Shown: in pieces, positions 17,406 through 26,415 of the stretch
Layout: the number at the start of each line of letters is the position of its first letter
Numbering within the stretch: the first letter of the stretch is position 1
Assembly (NCBI RefSeq): GCF_016901015.1
Contig: NZ_JAFEUP010000002.1
Location: 496,001-560,000 of the forward strand
Direction of reading: 5' to 3'
DNA length: 64,000 bases
Source of the DNA: Zestomonas insulae
GTDB taxonomy: Bacteria; Pseudomonadota; Gammaproteobacteria; Pseudomonadales; Pseudomonadaceae
Made by a program: the position numbers and the translations under genes
Notes under the pieces: model-generated
The model's database searches: none
What the model was told of the DNA's origin: nothing
The model's input: only the letters and a program-made list of their open reading frames with translations

Positions 17406-18236
17406 TTATTGAGGGCGGTGATAGCGCGCCAGCTCTACAGGGTCGTGGGCGCAGAACAGCTCGATCTCGCCCGAGTGGTTGGCCGCCAATTGGCGCAGGC
17501 GTTTGATATTGGCGATTCGCGCCGCTGGCTTGGCCTGGATCAGCACTTCGAAGAACTTCAGAAAGCCCGGCGTATTGGGCGAGGCGGTCAGTTCGCTGTG
17601 GTGGTAATAGGCATCGCCGCAATGCAGCAGCCAGCCCGAGTCGGTGTTCACCGCCACGCCGGTATGGCCTTTGGTATGGCCGATCAGGGGCACCAGCAGC
17701 ACCTGGTCCCGCAGCTCGGCAATCGCCTGGATGCTGTCCAGGCCGAACCAGCTTTCGCCGCGTTCCGGGTGCACCACCCAGTTGGGCCGGTGCTTGAACT
17801 GCGGCAGACGAAAACGCAGGTGTTCGCGTAAACCCGGTTGCTGGATTTGCTTCAGCTCGGGTTCCAGCACATGTACCTGCGCCCAGGGGAAATCGCTCAG
17901 GCCGCCGGCATGGTCGAGGTCCAGGTGGGTGGTGATGATATGCCGCACATCCCGAGGGTCGAGGCCCAGGGCACGGATCTGCTGGATGGCGGTTTCCTCC
18001 AGCGCCAGCAGCGGTTTGAACAGAGGCGGGTAGGTGAGGCCGAGACGGCGTCGCGGTTCGGCGATGTCCTGCAGGCCCATGCCGGTGTCCACCAGCACCA
18101 GGCAGTCGGGGGTTTCCAGCAGCAGGCAATGGCACACCAGTTTGCCTGGGCGCGACCAACTGCCATGGCCGCTGACCAGGCGTTCGCACGCCGGGCACAT
18201 GGTGCCGCAGTTGAGGTGATGGACCTTAAGTGACAT
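17406..18236 (-). CDS. Metallo-beta-lactamase-fold hydrolase, AHL-lactonase-like
   Basis: 276 residues from MSLKVHHLNCGTMCP (GGAG upstream of the ATG at 18236). The metal motif is TTHLDLDHAGG, that is HxDxDH instead of the standard HxHxDH, with further ligands in LIGHTKGHTGVAV, LLHCGDAYYHH and a terminal FCAHDPVELA. N-acyl homoserine lactonase-like proteins show this overall order and hydrolyse lactones. In this operon the product of the neighbouring monooxygenase is the obvious candidate substrate (inference). Confidence 0.83.
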   Translation of the reverse strand: MSLKVHHLNCGTMCPACERLVSGHGSWSRPGKLVCHCLLLETPDCLVLVDTGMGLQDIAEPRRRLGLTYPPLFKPLLALEETAIQQIRALGLDPRDVRHIITTHLDLDHAGGLSDFPWAQVHVLEPELKQIQQPGLREHLRFRLPQFKHRPNWVVHPERGESWFGLDSIQAIAELRDQVLLVPLIGHTKGHTGVAVNTDSGWLLHCGDAYYHHSELTASPNTPGFLKFFEVLIQAKPAARIANIKRLRQLAANHSGEIELFCAHDPVELARYHRPQ

Positions 18237-18366
18237 GAACGTCTCCGCCATTACGGCCAAGGCTGTCGGTTGGCGCGGGGCGCGGCGGGGTGCTGAGGCA
18301 ATACAGCGCAATCAGCAGCCCCAGCAGCGCCACGGCCAGCAGTTTGCAAGGGTCGATACGTGGCAC
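18226..18366 (-). CDS. 46-aa single-pass membrane protein (GTG start)
   Basis: Frame starts with a GTG one base after the stop codon of the M24 gene and ends inside the lactonase gene, overlapping its start by 11 bases. The product reads PRIDPCKLLAVALLGLLIAL, then YCLSTPPRPAPTDSLGRNG: one membrane helix and a short proline-rich tail. Tight packing between two real genes and a clear membrane segment support it as a gene; no homologue is known to me. Confidence 0.55.
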   Translation of the reverse strand: MPRIDPCKLLAVALLGLLIALYCLSTPPRPAPTDSLGRNGGDVHVT

Positions 18367-18367
18367 G

Positions 18368-19264
18368 TCAGCGCTTGGCCTTGGCTTCCAGCACGTGGGG
18401 TACGTTGTCATCCAGCCAGTAGCAGCGGGTCGGTTCGACCACCAGAATCTCTTCGAACTTGGCGCCGCCGCCGGCCCAGCCGATATGCGGCTCAATGGCC
18501 CACAGGCCGAGCTTGCGGCCGATATGTTCGGGGGTGAGGGTAGCCGAGAGGCCCATCTTCATCAGGGCCATATTGGTTTCCAGGGAGAACCAGCCAAACG
18601 AGCGATTGCCGATGCGCAGGTGCTTGCCCTGTTTGGGTTTGACCCGGAACACCCGATGGCCCAGCACGCAATGCGGGTATTTGCTGTGCACATTGTCGTA
18701 GCCGGCGTTTTTGATCCGCTCGTCGATCTGCAGCCAGATCTCGCCAGCAGTCAGCTCGCTGGCGAACATTTTTGGCAGGTCTTCGCGCAGTTGCAGGAGG
18801 AAGTCTTTGGCCTTGTCCAGCTCGGCATCGGGTTGCAGGCACAGGGTGTAGCCGACGTCGCCGATATAGCCGTCCACCACCGGCGATACATCGAGAATCA
18901 CCACATGCTCCGGTTGCAGGGCGCGCTCGCTGGGGTGGTAGTCGCTGTAGGACTGGTATTCATCGAAGCGCGAGTGCGAGCCAAACCAGGCAAAGGCGCG
19001 GTGCAGGTAGCGCTCGGTGCCGTGTGCCTTGAGGTAGTTTTCCAGCAGGGTGGCGGCTTCCAACTCGGTCATGCCGACCACCAACTGCTTGCTCACATGC
19101 ACCACCGCGTCATAGGCCAGGCGTTGGGCGGCGAGGTGGCCGGCCAGGGCTTCTTTTGGCGGCAACTCATCGGCGCCGTTGACGTAGCGCGACGACACCT
19201 TGGCAAACCAGCGGTAGAAGCGGTCCCACATTCCGCTGGGTTCAAGCTCGTAACCAATCGGCAT
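18368..19264 (-). CDS. M24 metallopeptidase-fold protein (Xaa-Pro peptidase/creatinase type)
   Basis: 298 residues with the pita-bread catalytic domain. All five metal ligands appear present: ILDVSPVVDGYIGDVGYT gives Asp-x10-Asp, HCVLGHRVF the histidine, AIEPHIG and GAKFEEILVVEP the two glutamates. It lacks the long N-terminal domain of true prolidases, so it is shorter than classical Xaa-Pro aminopeptidases. In catabolic clusters such proteins may hydrolyse C-N bonds or have adopted other hydrolase roles. First gene of the tightly packed leftward operon. Confidence 0.83.
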   Translation of the reverse strand: MPIGYELEPSGMWDRFYRWFAKVSSRYVNGADELPPKEALAGHLAAQRLAYDAVVHVSKQLVVGMTELEAATLLENYLKAHGTERYLHRAFAWFGSHSRFDEYQSYSDYHPSERALQPEHVVILDVSPVVDGYIGDVGYTLCLQPDAELDKAKDFLLQLREDLPKMFASELTAGEIWLQIDERIKNAGYDNVHSKYPHCVLGHRVFRVKPKQGKHLRIGNRSFGWFSLETNMALMKMGLSATLTPEHIGRKLGLWAIEPHIGWAGGGAKFEEILVVEPTRCYWLDDNVPHVLEAKAKR

Positions 19265-19345
19265 ATCCAGACTCCTTGCGTACTGCTTTTTTACGCGCGG
19301 TGCAGGGCGCCGGCGCGGTCGTTTTTATTTGAAGGGCGATGGTAA

Positions 19346-19374
19346 GGGCCGCACCGTGTTGGCGATGGTGCGGC
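19346..19374 (-). terminator. Hairpin after the MFS gene
   Basis: An inverted repeat pairing AGCCGCACC with GGTGCGGC around a seven-to-nine base loop lies just beyond the MFS transporter stop codon, before the M24 gene. No U-run follows, so termination would be partial. Confidence 0.4.
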
Positions 19375-19382
19375 TCCGTCAG

Positions 19383-20771
19383 CTAGTGATGCTTTTCGGC
19401 CAAATTGGGGGTCAGCGGCGCGGTGCCGATATCGAGTGGTGCTGTGACGGGCGGGCGCCAGCTGGCCAGGTCCTCATGGGTCTTGCGGAAATGCACCAGG
19501 CCACGGCCCAGTAGTAGGGCGCCGAAGCTCAGGCCCAGCACGCTGACGATCACCATCGAGTAACGCACCGCCAGTGGGTCGGCAAAGCCGTAATCGGTGA
19601 TCAGCGCCACCGCCGTCGGCCCCAGCCCCAGGCCGATCAGGCTGGCAATCAGGCTATACAAGGCAATGGCCTGGCCACGCATCGAGTTGGGCATGATTTC
19701 CTGCAGCGAGGCGGCTGCCACGCCAATCGGCATGCTCATAAACAGCACCGCCGGTATCTGCAGGGCCGCGGCAATTTCCGCCGTGGGGGAGAGCGGTGCA
19801 AAGGCGCAGGGAATGCCGAGCAGGGCGGCAACAAATCCCACGCGCATCGACGCATCGCGGTGGCCGCGTTTGCGCAGATAATCGGCCAGGCGACCGCCTG
19901 CCACCACGCCGATGCAACCGAACACCAGCACGATGGTGCCGTAGATCATCCCTACCTCGGTGGGCGTCCAGCCGTAGGTGCGGATAAAGAACGTCGGCGC
20001 CCAGGCGCCCATGCCGTAACCCACCAGCATCAGCAGGGCGAAACCGAAGTTGTGCAGCACGATGGTGCTGCGGTTGCTGCGCAGATAACGCGCCACGTCT
20101 TTCACCGGCACCGCCACACCCGCGCCAACGCCACGGCGCACCGGCTCCTTGATTGCCAGCAGGGTCAGGGTAAAGGCCACGCCCAGGGCGCCGAGGATGA
20201 TAAAGATCAGCTGCCAGTGGCGGATTTCGCCGAGCAGCGGTAGCACCAGGTCGCCCTGTGCCGAGGCGAATTTGATGATCAGCGCGCCGAGCATATAAGC
20301 CACCCCGGAACCCAGGTACACGCCCATGGCATACACGCTCATGGCGGTGGCGCGGCGGTCATCGGGAAAGCTGTCGGCAATCAGCGAATAGGCGGCAGGG
20401 TTGAGTGCCGCTTCACCGGCACCCACGCCGATACGGCCGATCAGAAAGTGCCAGTAGTTCTTCGCCAAGCCGCAAAACGCGGTGGCTGCACTCCATACCA
20501 GAATGCCCAGGGCGATCAGCCCGCGTCGGCTACGTGAATCGGCCGCGCGGCCCAGCGGCAGGCCGCATAGGGTGTAGAAAACCGCAAAGGCCAGGCCCAT
20601 CAGCAGGCTGATCTGCGTGTCATTGAGCAGCAGGTCGCGGCGGATCGGCTCCACCAGCAGGCTGAGAATCTGTCGATCAACGAACGACAGGATGTACGCG
20701 CACATCAGGATCAGCACCATGCTCCAGGCGCGCAGGGGGGAGGGGTAGTCAGTCTTTTTGTTGTTGTTCAT
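19383..20771 (-). CDS. MFS transporter (probable substrate importer)
   Basis: 462 residues and about twelve membrane helices. Typical MFS signatures are present: FVDRQILSLLVEPIRRDL in helix 1, the loop 2-3 motif GRAADSRSRRGL, and RIGVGAGEAALNPAAYSLIAD in helix 4-5. The FVDRQ/GEAALNPA pattern resembles the spinster-like group frequent in catabolic clusters. It is divergent from the DUF1302 porin-like gene, so outer and inner membrane passage may be co-controlled from 20772-21107. Confidence 0.87.
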   Translation of the reverse strand: MNNNKKTDYPSPLRAWSMVLILMCAYILSFVDRQILSLLVEPIRRDLLLNDTQISLLMGLAFAVFYTLCGLPLGRAADSRSRRGLIALGILVWSAATAFCGLAKNYWHFLIGRIGVGAGEAALNPAAYSLIADSFPDDRRATAMSVYAMGVYLGSGVAYMLGALIIKFASAQGDLVLPLLGEIRHWQLIFIILGALGVAFTLTLLAIKEPVRRGVGAGVAVPVKDVARYLRSNRSTIVLHNFGFALLMLVGYGMGAWAPTFFIRTYGWTPTEVGMIYGTIVLVFGCIGVVAGGRLADYLRKRGHRDASMRVGFVAALLGIPCAFAPLSPTAEIAAALQIPAVLFMSMPIGVAAASLQEIMPNSMRGQAIALYSLIASLIGLGLGPTAVALITDYGFADPLAVRYSMVIVSVLGLSFGALLLGRGLVHFRKTHEDLASWRPPVTAPLDIGTAPLTPNLAEKHH

Positions 20772-21107
20772 GAGTGGACCTGTTCAAGGGCGGCGACGCC
20801 AAACCAGCAGGGCCGAAGCAGGCACGCGCTCGGCACTATTGCTGGCGTATATAAACCATCAGAAGCAACGCTTATGCGTGCTTTGCATGGCGTGTTTTCG
20901 CCCTTTCAGTTATGCCACCCCCAGCCTGGCCGCTGCCAGCCGCCAGGCCGCCAATTCGAACGGTTGTCGAAAAACCACAATCAATTGGCGTGGAACCACC
21001 ATTTTTCCCCGCGCTGCCTGCTTAGGCTAGCCACCACTACGTAGCCACCGGCATCACGATCGGGGCGTAGCGATTCATCTCCGCTAATAAAAATAATGAG
21101 GCGTGAA
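20772..21107. promoter_or_regulatory. Divergent promoter region of the catabolic cluster
   Basis: 336 bases between the MFS and DUF1302 genes with no credible frame. It must hold both promoters. A TATATAAA stretch near 20847 is a possible -10 region for one direction. I could not find convincing repeated half-sites for the AraC regulators. Confidence 0.5.
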
Positions 21108-22976
21108 ATGTATTTATCAGCCAAGTCCGCCGGCTTTCAGGCCAGCGCACTGACCCTTGCCCTGTGCTCGGTAATGGTCGGCAAAGCCAACGCGTTTACC
21201 TTCAACTACGGCGAACTGGAAGGGCAGTTCGACTCCTCCTTGTCCATCGGTGCCAGCTGGGCTGCCAGCGGGCCGGACAAGCACCTGATCGGCGCCAACA
21301 ACGGTGGCAAAGCCAGCAGCACCACCAGCGATGACGGGCGCCTGAACTTCAAGAAGGGCGAAACTTTCTCGAAGATTTTCAAAGGCGTGCACGACCTGGA
21401 ACTGCGCTACCAGAACTACGGCTTTTTCGCCCGTGGCAAGTACTGGTACGACTTCGAACTCAAGGATGAAAGCCGGCCGTTCAAAGACATCGACGACAGC
21501 AACCGCAAGCGCGGCGCCCAGGCATCCGGTGCGGAATTGCTGGATATGTTTGCCTATTACAACTACGAAGTCGGCGATATGGCCGGCTCGTTCCGCGTGG
21601 GCAAACAGGTGGTCAGCTGGGGCGAGAGCACCTTTATCGGTGGCGGTATCAACTCGATCAACCCGGTGGATATTTCCGCCCTGCGGCGCCCTGGTTCAGA
21701 ACTGAAAGAAGGCCTGATTCCGGTGGAAATGCTCTACCTGACCCAGAGCCTCACCGAGAACACCTCGATGGAGCTGTTCTACCAACTGGACTGGAAACAG
21801 GTGGTGCTGGACAACTGCGGCACCTACTTCGGCATCGACAATATGGCCGATGGCTGCGAAGCCAACACCGTCAGCGCCAACCTCACCGGCAACCCGGCGG
21901 CGGTGGCGGCCTTGACCCCGGAAGGCATCGACCTGACGCCCGAAGGCATCCGCATTCAGCGCGCCGGCGACAACGATGCGCGCAACAGCGGGCAGTGGGG
22001 GGCGGCCCTGCGCTGGAACTCGCTGCTGCTGGACACCGAGTTCGCCGCCTATTTCATGAACTACCACAGCCGCATGCCGTACTACAGCATGATCACCGGC
22101 CCGCATACCGCCGACTTCGGCTTTGCCGGCAACCTGTGCGCCAATGCCGGGGTCAGCGGCGCGGCCTGTTCCGGCCTGGCCAATGCCCTGGGTGGCGCTT
22201 ATCGCCTGGGCACGTCCAAGTACTTTGCCGACTACCCGGAAGATATCCGCCTGTATGGCCTGAGCTTCGCCACCACCCTGGCCACCGGTACGGCGATCCA
22301 GGGCGAGCTGTCCTACCGCCCCAACGCGCCTCTGCAAATCAACGGCACCGATATGACCCTGGCCATGCTCGGCACGCCGTCGGTATCTCCGGTGTACAGC
22401 AGCGGCCTGTATGGGGTGGCCAACAACCAGACCATCAGCGGCTACCAGCGCAAGGAAATGACCCAGCTGCAAGGCGGCGCCACGCATATCTTCAACCAGG
22501 TGGCCGGTGCCGATCGGCTGATCCTGATTGGCGAAGCGGCGATCGTGCACACCGGCGGGCTGGACAACAAATACGGCCTGCGCTTTGGCCGTGACGGTGC
22601 CTTTGGCCAAGGCGTGCTGGCCGACAACGCGCTGTGCCGCACCTCCACCAACACCACCAACCCGCAGTACTGCAACGACGAGGGTTTCACCACCGCCACC
22701 GCCTGGGGTTATCGCCTGCGCGGCACCCTCGATTACCGCGATGTACTGCCGCAACTGAACCTGCGTCCGTCCCTGGCCTTTTCCCATGACGTGAAGGGCT
22801 ACGGCCCGTCGATCTCGCCGTTTATTGAGGGCAGCAAGGCGGTCAGCCTCGGCGTCGATGCCGACCTGCGCAGCTTCTACACCGCGAGCCTGTCGTACAC
22901 CAACTACTTCGACGGTAAATACAACACCCAGGTTGATCGCGATTTCGTCGCGCTGAGCTTTGGCGTCAACTTCTAA
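21108..22976 (+). CDS. DUF1302 outer-membrane protein
   Basis: 622 residues with a signal peptide ending VGKANAF, then FNYGELEGQFDSSLSIGASW, WYDFELKDESR, VGKQVVSWGESTF and a C-terminal Tyr/Phe-rich strand ending VALSFGVNF as in outer-membrane barrels. DUF1302 proteins occur beside DUF1329 proteins in Pseudomonas and related genomes in hydrophobic-compound catabolic loci and are thought to be porin-like. GAGG six bases before 21108 decides between two ATGs. First gene of the rightward arm. Confidence 0.88.
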   Translation: MYLSAKSAGFQASALTLALCSVMVGKANAFTFNYGELEGQFDSSLSIGASWAASGPDKHLIGANNGGKASSTTSDDGRLNFKKGETFSKIFKGVHDLELRYQNYGFFARGKYWYDFELKDESRPFKDIDDSNRKRGAQASGAELLDMFAYYNYEVGDMAGSFRVGKQVVSWGESTFIGGGINSINPVDISALRRPGSELKEGLIPVEMLYLTQSLTENTSMELFYQLDWKQVVLDNCGTYFGIDNMADGCEANTVSANLTGNPAAVAALTPEGIDLTPEGIRIQRAGDNDARNSGQWGAALRWNSLLLDTEFAAYFMNYHSRMPYYSMITGPHTADFGFAGNLCANAGVSGAACSGLANALGGAYRLGTSKYFADYPEDIRLYGLSFATTLATGTAIQGELSYRPNAPLQINGTDMTLAMLGTPSVSPVYSSGLYGVANNQTISGYQRKEMTQLQGGATHIFNQVAGADRLILIGEAAIVHTGGLDNKYGLRFGRDGAFGQGVLADNALCRTSTNTTNPQYCNDEGFTTATAWGYRLRGTLDYRDVLPQLNLRPSLAFSHDVKGYGPSISPFIEGSKAVSLGVDADLRSFYTASLSYTNYFDGKYNTQVDRDFVALSFGVNF

Positions 22977-22987
22977 GGACCCTGCCC

Positions 22988-24355
22988 ATGAATCACTACC
23001 AACATCTGCTGCACGGGGCCGGCGTGGCCCTGCTGCTTCTAAGCGCCAATGCCATGGCCGCTGTCAGTGCCGATCAGGCCGCGCAACTGGGCAGCACACT
23101 GACCCCCACCGGCGCCGAGCGCGCCGGCAATGCCGACGGCAGTATTCCGGCCTGGACCGGTGGCCTGGCCAGCAACGTCGGCAGCGTCGACGAGCGCGGT
23201 TTCCGCAGCAATCCGTTCAAGGACGAAAAGCCGCTGTTCACGATCGATGCCAGCAACGTCGAGCAGTACAAAGACAAGCTGTCGGTCGGCCAGCAGGCGA
23301 TGTTCAAGCGCTACCCGCAGAGCTTCAAGATGAACGTCTATCCCACCCATCGCAGCCTGGCGATGACTGACGACATCTATGCCGAAACCCGGAAAAACGC
23401 CACCACCACGCAACTGACTGCCGACGGTTATGGCATCCAGAACTACTTCCGTGGCGTGGCTTTTCCCATTCCGCAAAGCGGCGCCGAGCTGATCTGGAAC
23501 CACCTGGTGCGGCCATCGGGTTCCGGCTACCACCGCCTGACCATCACCGCCGTGCCCGAGGCCAATGGTCGCTACACGCCCAACGCCATGCTGCAGGAAG
23601 CCCAGGTGGCCTCGTACCTGCCGGACTACGACAAGCTGGAAAACAAGAACCTGTCGCTGTTCTACAAGCTGCGCAATATCTCGCCGGCCATCTACGCCGG
23701 GAACGTGTTCGTCACCCACGACACCTTCAACCCGGTGGCCGAACCGCGCTCGGCGTGGAGCTACAACGCCGGCCAGCGTCGCGTACGTCGCGCCCCGCAG
23801 ATCGCCTATGACGGCCCGTCGTCCACCGGCGGCGCGCAGCACACGGCGGACAACTTCACCATGTTCAACGGCGCCATCGACCACTACAACTGGAAGATCG
23901 TCGGCAAGCGCGAGCTCTACATTCCGTACAACAACTACGCCCTCGAAGACCCATCGCTGAAGTACGACGACATCATCAAGCCCGGCCACCTCAACCCACA
24001 GTACGTGCGTTATGAGCTGCACCGCGTCTGGGTGCTGGAGGCGACGCTAAAAGAAGGCCAGCGGCATATGTATGCCAAACGCGAGATGTATATCGACGAG
24101 GACAGCTGGGCGATTTCCCTGGTCGACCACTACGACAGCCGTGGCAACTTCTGGCGCCTGTCCGAGGCCTACCTGACCGAGCTGTACGACATCAAGGTCA
24201 TGGCCATGCCCATCGAGAGTTGCTACGACGTGCAGAACGGCCGCTATTTCACCGCCGGCCTGCGCAACGAAGAAACCACCAAGGCCGAATACAACTGGTC
24301 GGCGCCATTCTCCAACTTCAGCCCCAACTCGCTGCGTACCAGCGGTGTGCGCTAA
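22988..24355 (+). CDS. DUF1329 periplasmic lipid-transfer-like protein
   Basis: 455 residues with a signal peptide ending SANAMAAVSAD. Family hallmarks are LTPTGAERAGNADGSIPAW near the N-terminus, RVRRAPQIAYDGPSS mid-protein, and LHRVWVLEATLKEGQRHMYA with KREMYIDEDSW near the end. DUF1329 proteins are periplasmic, LolB-like in fold and usually paired with DUF1302. It follows the DUF1302 gene by 11 bases, so the pair is co-translated and probably moves a hydrophobic substrate across the envelope. Confidence 0.88.
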   Translation: MNHYQHLLHGAGVALLLLSANAMAAVSADQAAQLGSTLTPTGAERAGNADGSIPAWTGGLASNVGSVDERGFRSNPFKDEKPLFTIDASNVEQYKDKLSVGQQAMFKRYPQSFKMNVYPTHRSLAMTDDIYAETRKNATTTQLTADGYGIQNYFRGVAFPIPQSGAELIWNHLVRPSGSGYHRLTITAVPEANGRYTPNAMLQEAQVASYLPDYDKLENKNLSLFYKLRNISPAIYAGNVFVTHDTFNPVAEPRSAWSYNAGQRRVRRAPQIAYDGPSSTGGAQHTADNFTMFNGAIDHYNWKIVGKRELYIPYNNYALEDPSLKYDDIIKPGHLNPQYVRYELHRVWVLEATLKEGQRHMYAKREMYIDEDSWAISLVDHYDSRGNFWRLSEAYLTELYDIKVMAMPIESCYDVQNGRYFTAGLRNEETTKAEYNWSAPFSNFSPNSLRTSGVR

Positions 24356-24370
24356 GCGGAGGACTGCGCC

Positions 24371-25198
24371 ATGACCCAACCGCAAGCCTTGCCGCTGGCC
24401 CCTGAGTCACGCGGCGAAGCCCCCGGCCGTGGGCGCCTGACGGGCCGCAAGATCCTGGTGATCGGCGGCGGCCAGCGCACCTTCGATGCCGCCACCGACC
24501 CGGTCGGCAACGGCCGCGCCATGTGCCTGCTGTACGCCCGTGAAGGCGCCAGCGTGGCGGTGGCCGACGTCAATCTGGCCAGCGCCGAAGACACCGTGCG
24601 CCTGATCCGTGCCGAAGGCGGTACGGCCCAGGCCCTGGCGGTGGATGTGCAGCAACCCGACCAGGTGGACGTGCTTTTTGAAGCGACCTGCACGGCGCTT
24701 GGCGGGCTGGATGGCGTGGTGTTCAACGTCGGCACCTTCGGCCGTGTCGGCATGGATATCAGCCTGGAGGAATGGAACCATCTGGTGGCCATCAACCAGA
24801 CCGGCGCCATGCTCTGCGGCCGTGCGGCCCTCAAGCATATGGATAACGGCGGTTCGCTGATCCTTACCTCGTCGGTGGCCGGCTTCAAATTCGGCTCGCA
24901 GATGATTGCCTACGACACCACCAAGGCCGCGTTGATGGGCCTGCTGCGCTTCTTTGCCGGGGCCGGAGCAGGGCGCTATCTGCGCTGCAACATGGTGGTG
25001 CCGGGCCTGGTCGATACCCCCAATGGCCGCAGTGCCGGCGCCGGGCGCGATTCGCGCGGCAGCGGCGAAATACTGCCGTTCAAACGCCAGTGCACGGCCT
25101 GGGAAATCGCCTATGCCTCGCTGTTTTTCATGTCCACGGAAAGCGTGTATGTGACCGGCCAATACCTGGCCGTGGATTCCGGCATCACCGGGCTTTAG
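24371..25198 (+). CDS. SDR-family oxidoreductase
   Basis: 275 residues. The cofactor motif is unusual: VIGGGQRTFDAATDPVGNGRA, where an insertion lengthens the normal TGxxxGxG turn. Downstream elements are standard: VFNVGTFG in place of NNAG, ILTSSVAGF with the catalytic Ser, and YDTTK as the YxxxK pair; C-terminal YVTGQYLAVDSGITGL is the usual ending. Probably an NAD(P)-linked alcohol/ketone dehydrogenase of the pathway. Fifteen bases after the DUF1329 gene. Confidence 0.85.
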   Translation: MTQPQALPLAPESRGEAPGRGRLTGRKILVIGGGQRTFDAATDPVGNGRAMCLLYAREGASVAVADVNLASAEDTVRLIRAEGGTAQALAVDVQQPDQVDVLFEATCTALGGLDGVVFNVGTFGRVGMDISLEEWNHLVAINQTGAMLCGRAALKHMDNGGSLILTSSVAGFKFGSQMIAYDTTKAALMGLLRFFAGAGAGRYLRCNMVVPGLVDTPNGRSAGAGRDSRGSGEILPFKRQCTAWEIAYASLFFMSTESVYVTGQYLAVDSGITGL

Positions 25199-25238
25199 CC
25201 CACCCGTAACCCCCAAAACCGTTATCAGGAAAACCGTT

Positions 25239-25796
25239 ATGAGCCTGACCATTGCTCTGCCCGACGACCAGGAACTGCCCAAGGAAACTGCCGCACTGCT
25301 CAAGCAGCTCCCCCAGGCCAATATCTTCCGCATGCTGGCCAATGCCCCCACCAGCCTGCCGGGTTTTGTGCAGCTGGCCACCTCTATTTTGATGGGCAGC
25401 CAGTTCGATGCCCGCAAGCGCGAGATCGCCATCCTGCGTATCGGCAAGGTCACCCACTCCAGCTATGAGTGGGAACAGCATGTGCTGATCGCCCAGCGTG
25501 TTGGTGTGACTGCAGACGAAATCGCCCAGATCGGCGTCGACGGCCCGGTCACTGGCCTCGACGAAGAGGGCCGTTTTCTCTGTCGCGTGGCAGAGGAAAT
25601 CTCCCTGAATGTGCGCCTCAGTGACGAGGCCTTGGCCCTGCTGCTGGAGCGCTACGGCCGCCGTCAGGCCACCGAACTGATCCTCTGCTGCTCGTATTTC
25701 AACATGGTCAGTCGCTTCCTCGAATCCACCCGCGTGGAGCTGGATGCCGACCTGAAAAAGTTGCACGCCGACAACAACGGCCAACTCACCCGCTAA
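25239..25796 (+). CDS. Carboxymuconolactone decarboxylase-family protein
   Basis: 185 residues. The family signature is REIAILRIGKVTHSSYEWEQ followed by HVLIAQRVGVTADEIAQI; the second half has ATELILCCSYFNMVSRFLE. The CxxC pair of AhpD peroxidases is missing, so a decarboxylase or other role is likelier than peroxidase. It lies in the rightward catabolic operon 40 bases after the SDR. The precise reaction cannot be told from sequence. Confidence 0.8.
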   Translation: MSLTIALPDDQELPKETAALLKQLPQANIFRMLANAPTSLPGFVQLATSILMGSQFDARKREIAILRIGKVTHSSYEWEQHVLIAQRVGVTADEIAQIGVDGPVTGLDEEGRFLCRVAEEISLNVRLSDEALALLLERYGRRQATELILCCSYFNMVSRFLESTRVELDADLKKLHADNNGQLTR

Positions 25797-25815
25797 CCCC
25801 GACAGGAGCACAACG

Positions 25816-26343
25816 ATGAGCAAGATTTTCGGCAAGGTCGCGCAGAACGGCTACGTGGTCAAAGACATCAAGGCCGCCATGGACCACTGGGTCAATGTGC
25901 TGGGCGTTGGCCCGTGGTTTTACGTGGAAAAAGTACCGACCGACTACTTCCGTCACCGCGGCGTGGATTCCGGCATGCAGTTCAGCGCCGCCCTGGCCAA
26001 CTCGGGCGACCTGCAGATCGAACTGATCCAGCAGCTCAACGATGAACCGTCTATGTACAAGGAGTTTCTCGACGCCGGTAACGAAGGCCTGCAACACGTG
26101 GCCTATTGGGTGACCAACTACGACGAGGTCTACAACAAGGCTCTCGAGGCTGGCCTCAAGGTTGGCCACGAAGGCCAGATCGGCGGTCCCCAGGGGCGTT
26201 TCTCCTATTTCGATACCGAGCTGCATCCGGGCACCGTGGTGGAGCTGAGCGATATCAGCGGGCAGAAGGGCAAGTACTTCGAACTGATCAAGGCTGCTGC
26301 CCAGAACTGGGACGGCAAAGACCCGATCCGCAAGGTCGGCTAG
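25816..26343 (+). CDS. VOC-superfamily (glyoxalase-fold) enzyme
   Basis: 175 residues in two beta-alpha-beta-beta-beta modules: QNGYVVKDIKAAMDHWVNVLG starts the first, LQHVAYWVTNYDEVYNKALE the second. Putative metal ligands are an early Gln/Asn, LQIELIQQ, LQHVAYW and TVVELSDI. VOC proteins include epimerases, extradiol dioxygenases and lyases; here it probably acts on a ring or enol intermediate. Nineteen bases from the CMD gene. Confidence 0.82.
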   Translation: MSKIFGKVAQNGYVVKDIKAAMDHWVNVLGVGPWFYVEKVPTDYFRHRGVDSGMQFSAALANSGDLQIELIQQLNDEPSMYKEFLDAGNEGLQHVAYWVTNYDEVYNKALEAGLKVGHEGQIGGPQGRFSYFDTELHPGTVVELSDISGQKGKYFELIKAAAQNWDGKDPIRKVG

Positions 26344-26415
26344 TTCGTCTTCTGCAGGCGCGGCCGGGGCCTCACTCGGCCGCGCTCCCTTCAACATCAC
26401 TCAAGGACATTCGCT

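Noticed and set aside
15849..17831. Long plus-strand open frame opposite the monooxygenase and lactonase
   Set aside because: Antisense shadow of G+C-rich codons; low-complexity product, no ribosome site or family motif, while the minus-strand proteins show clear families.
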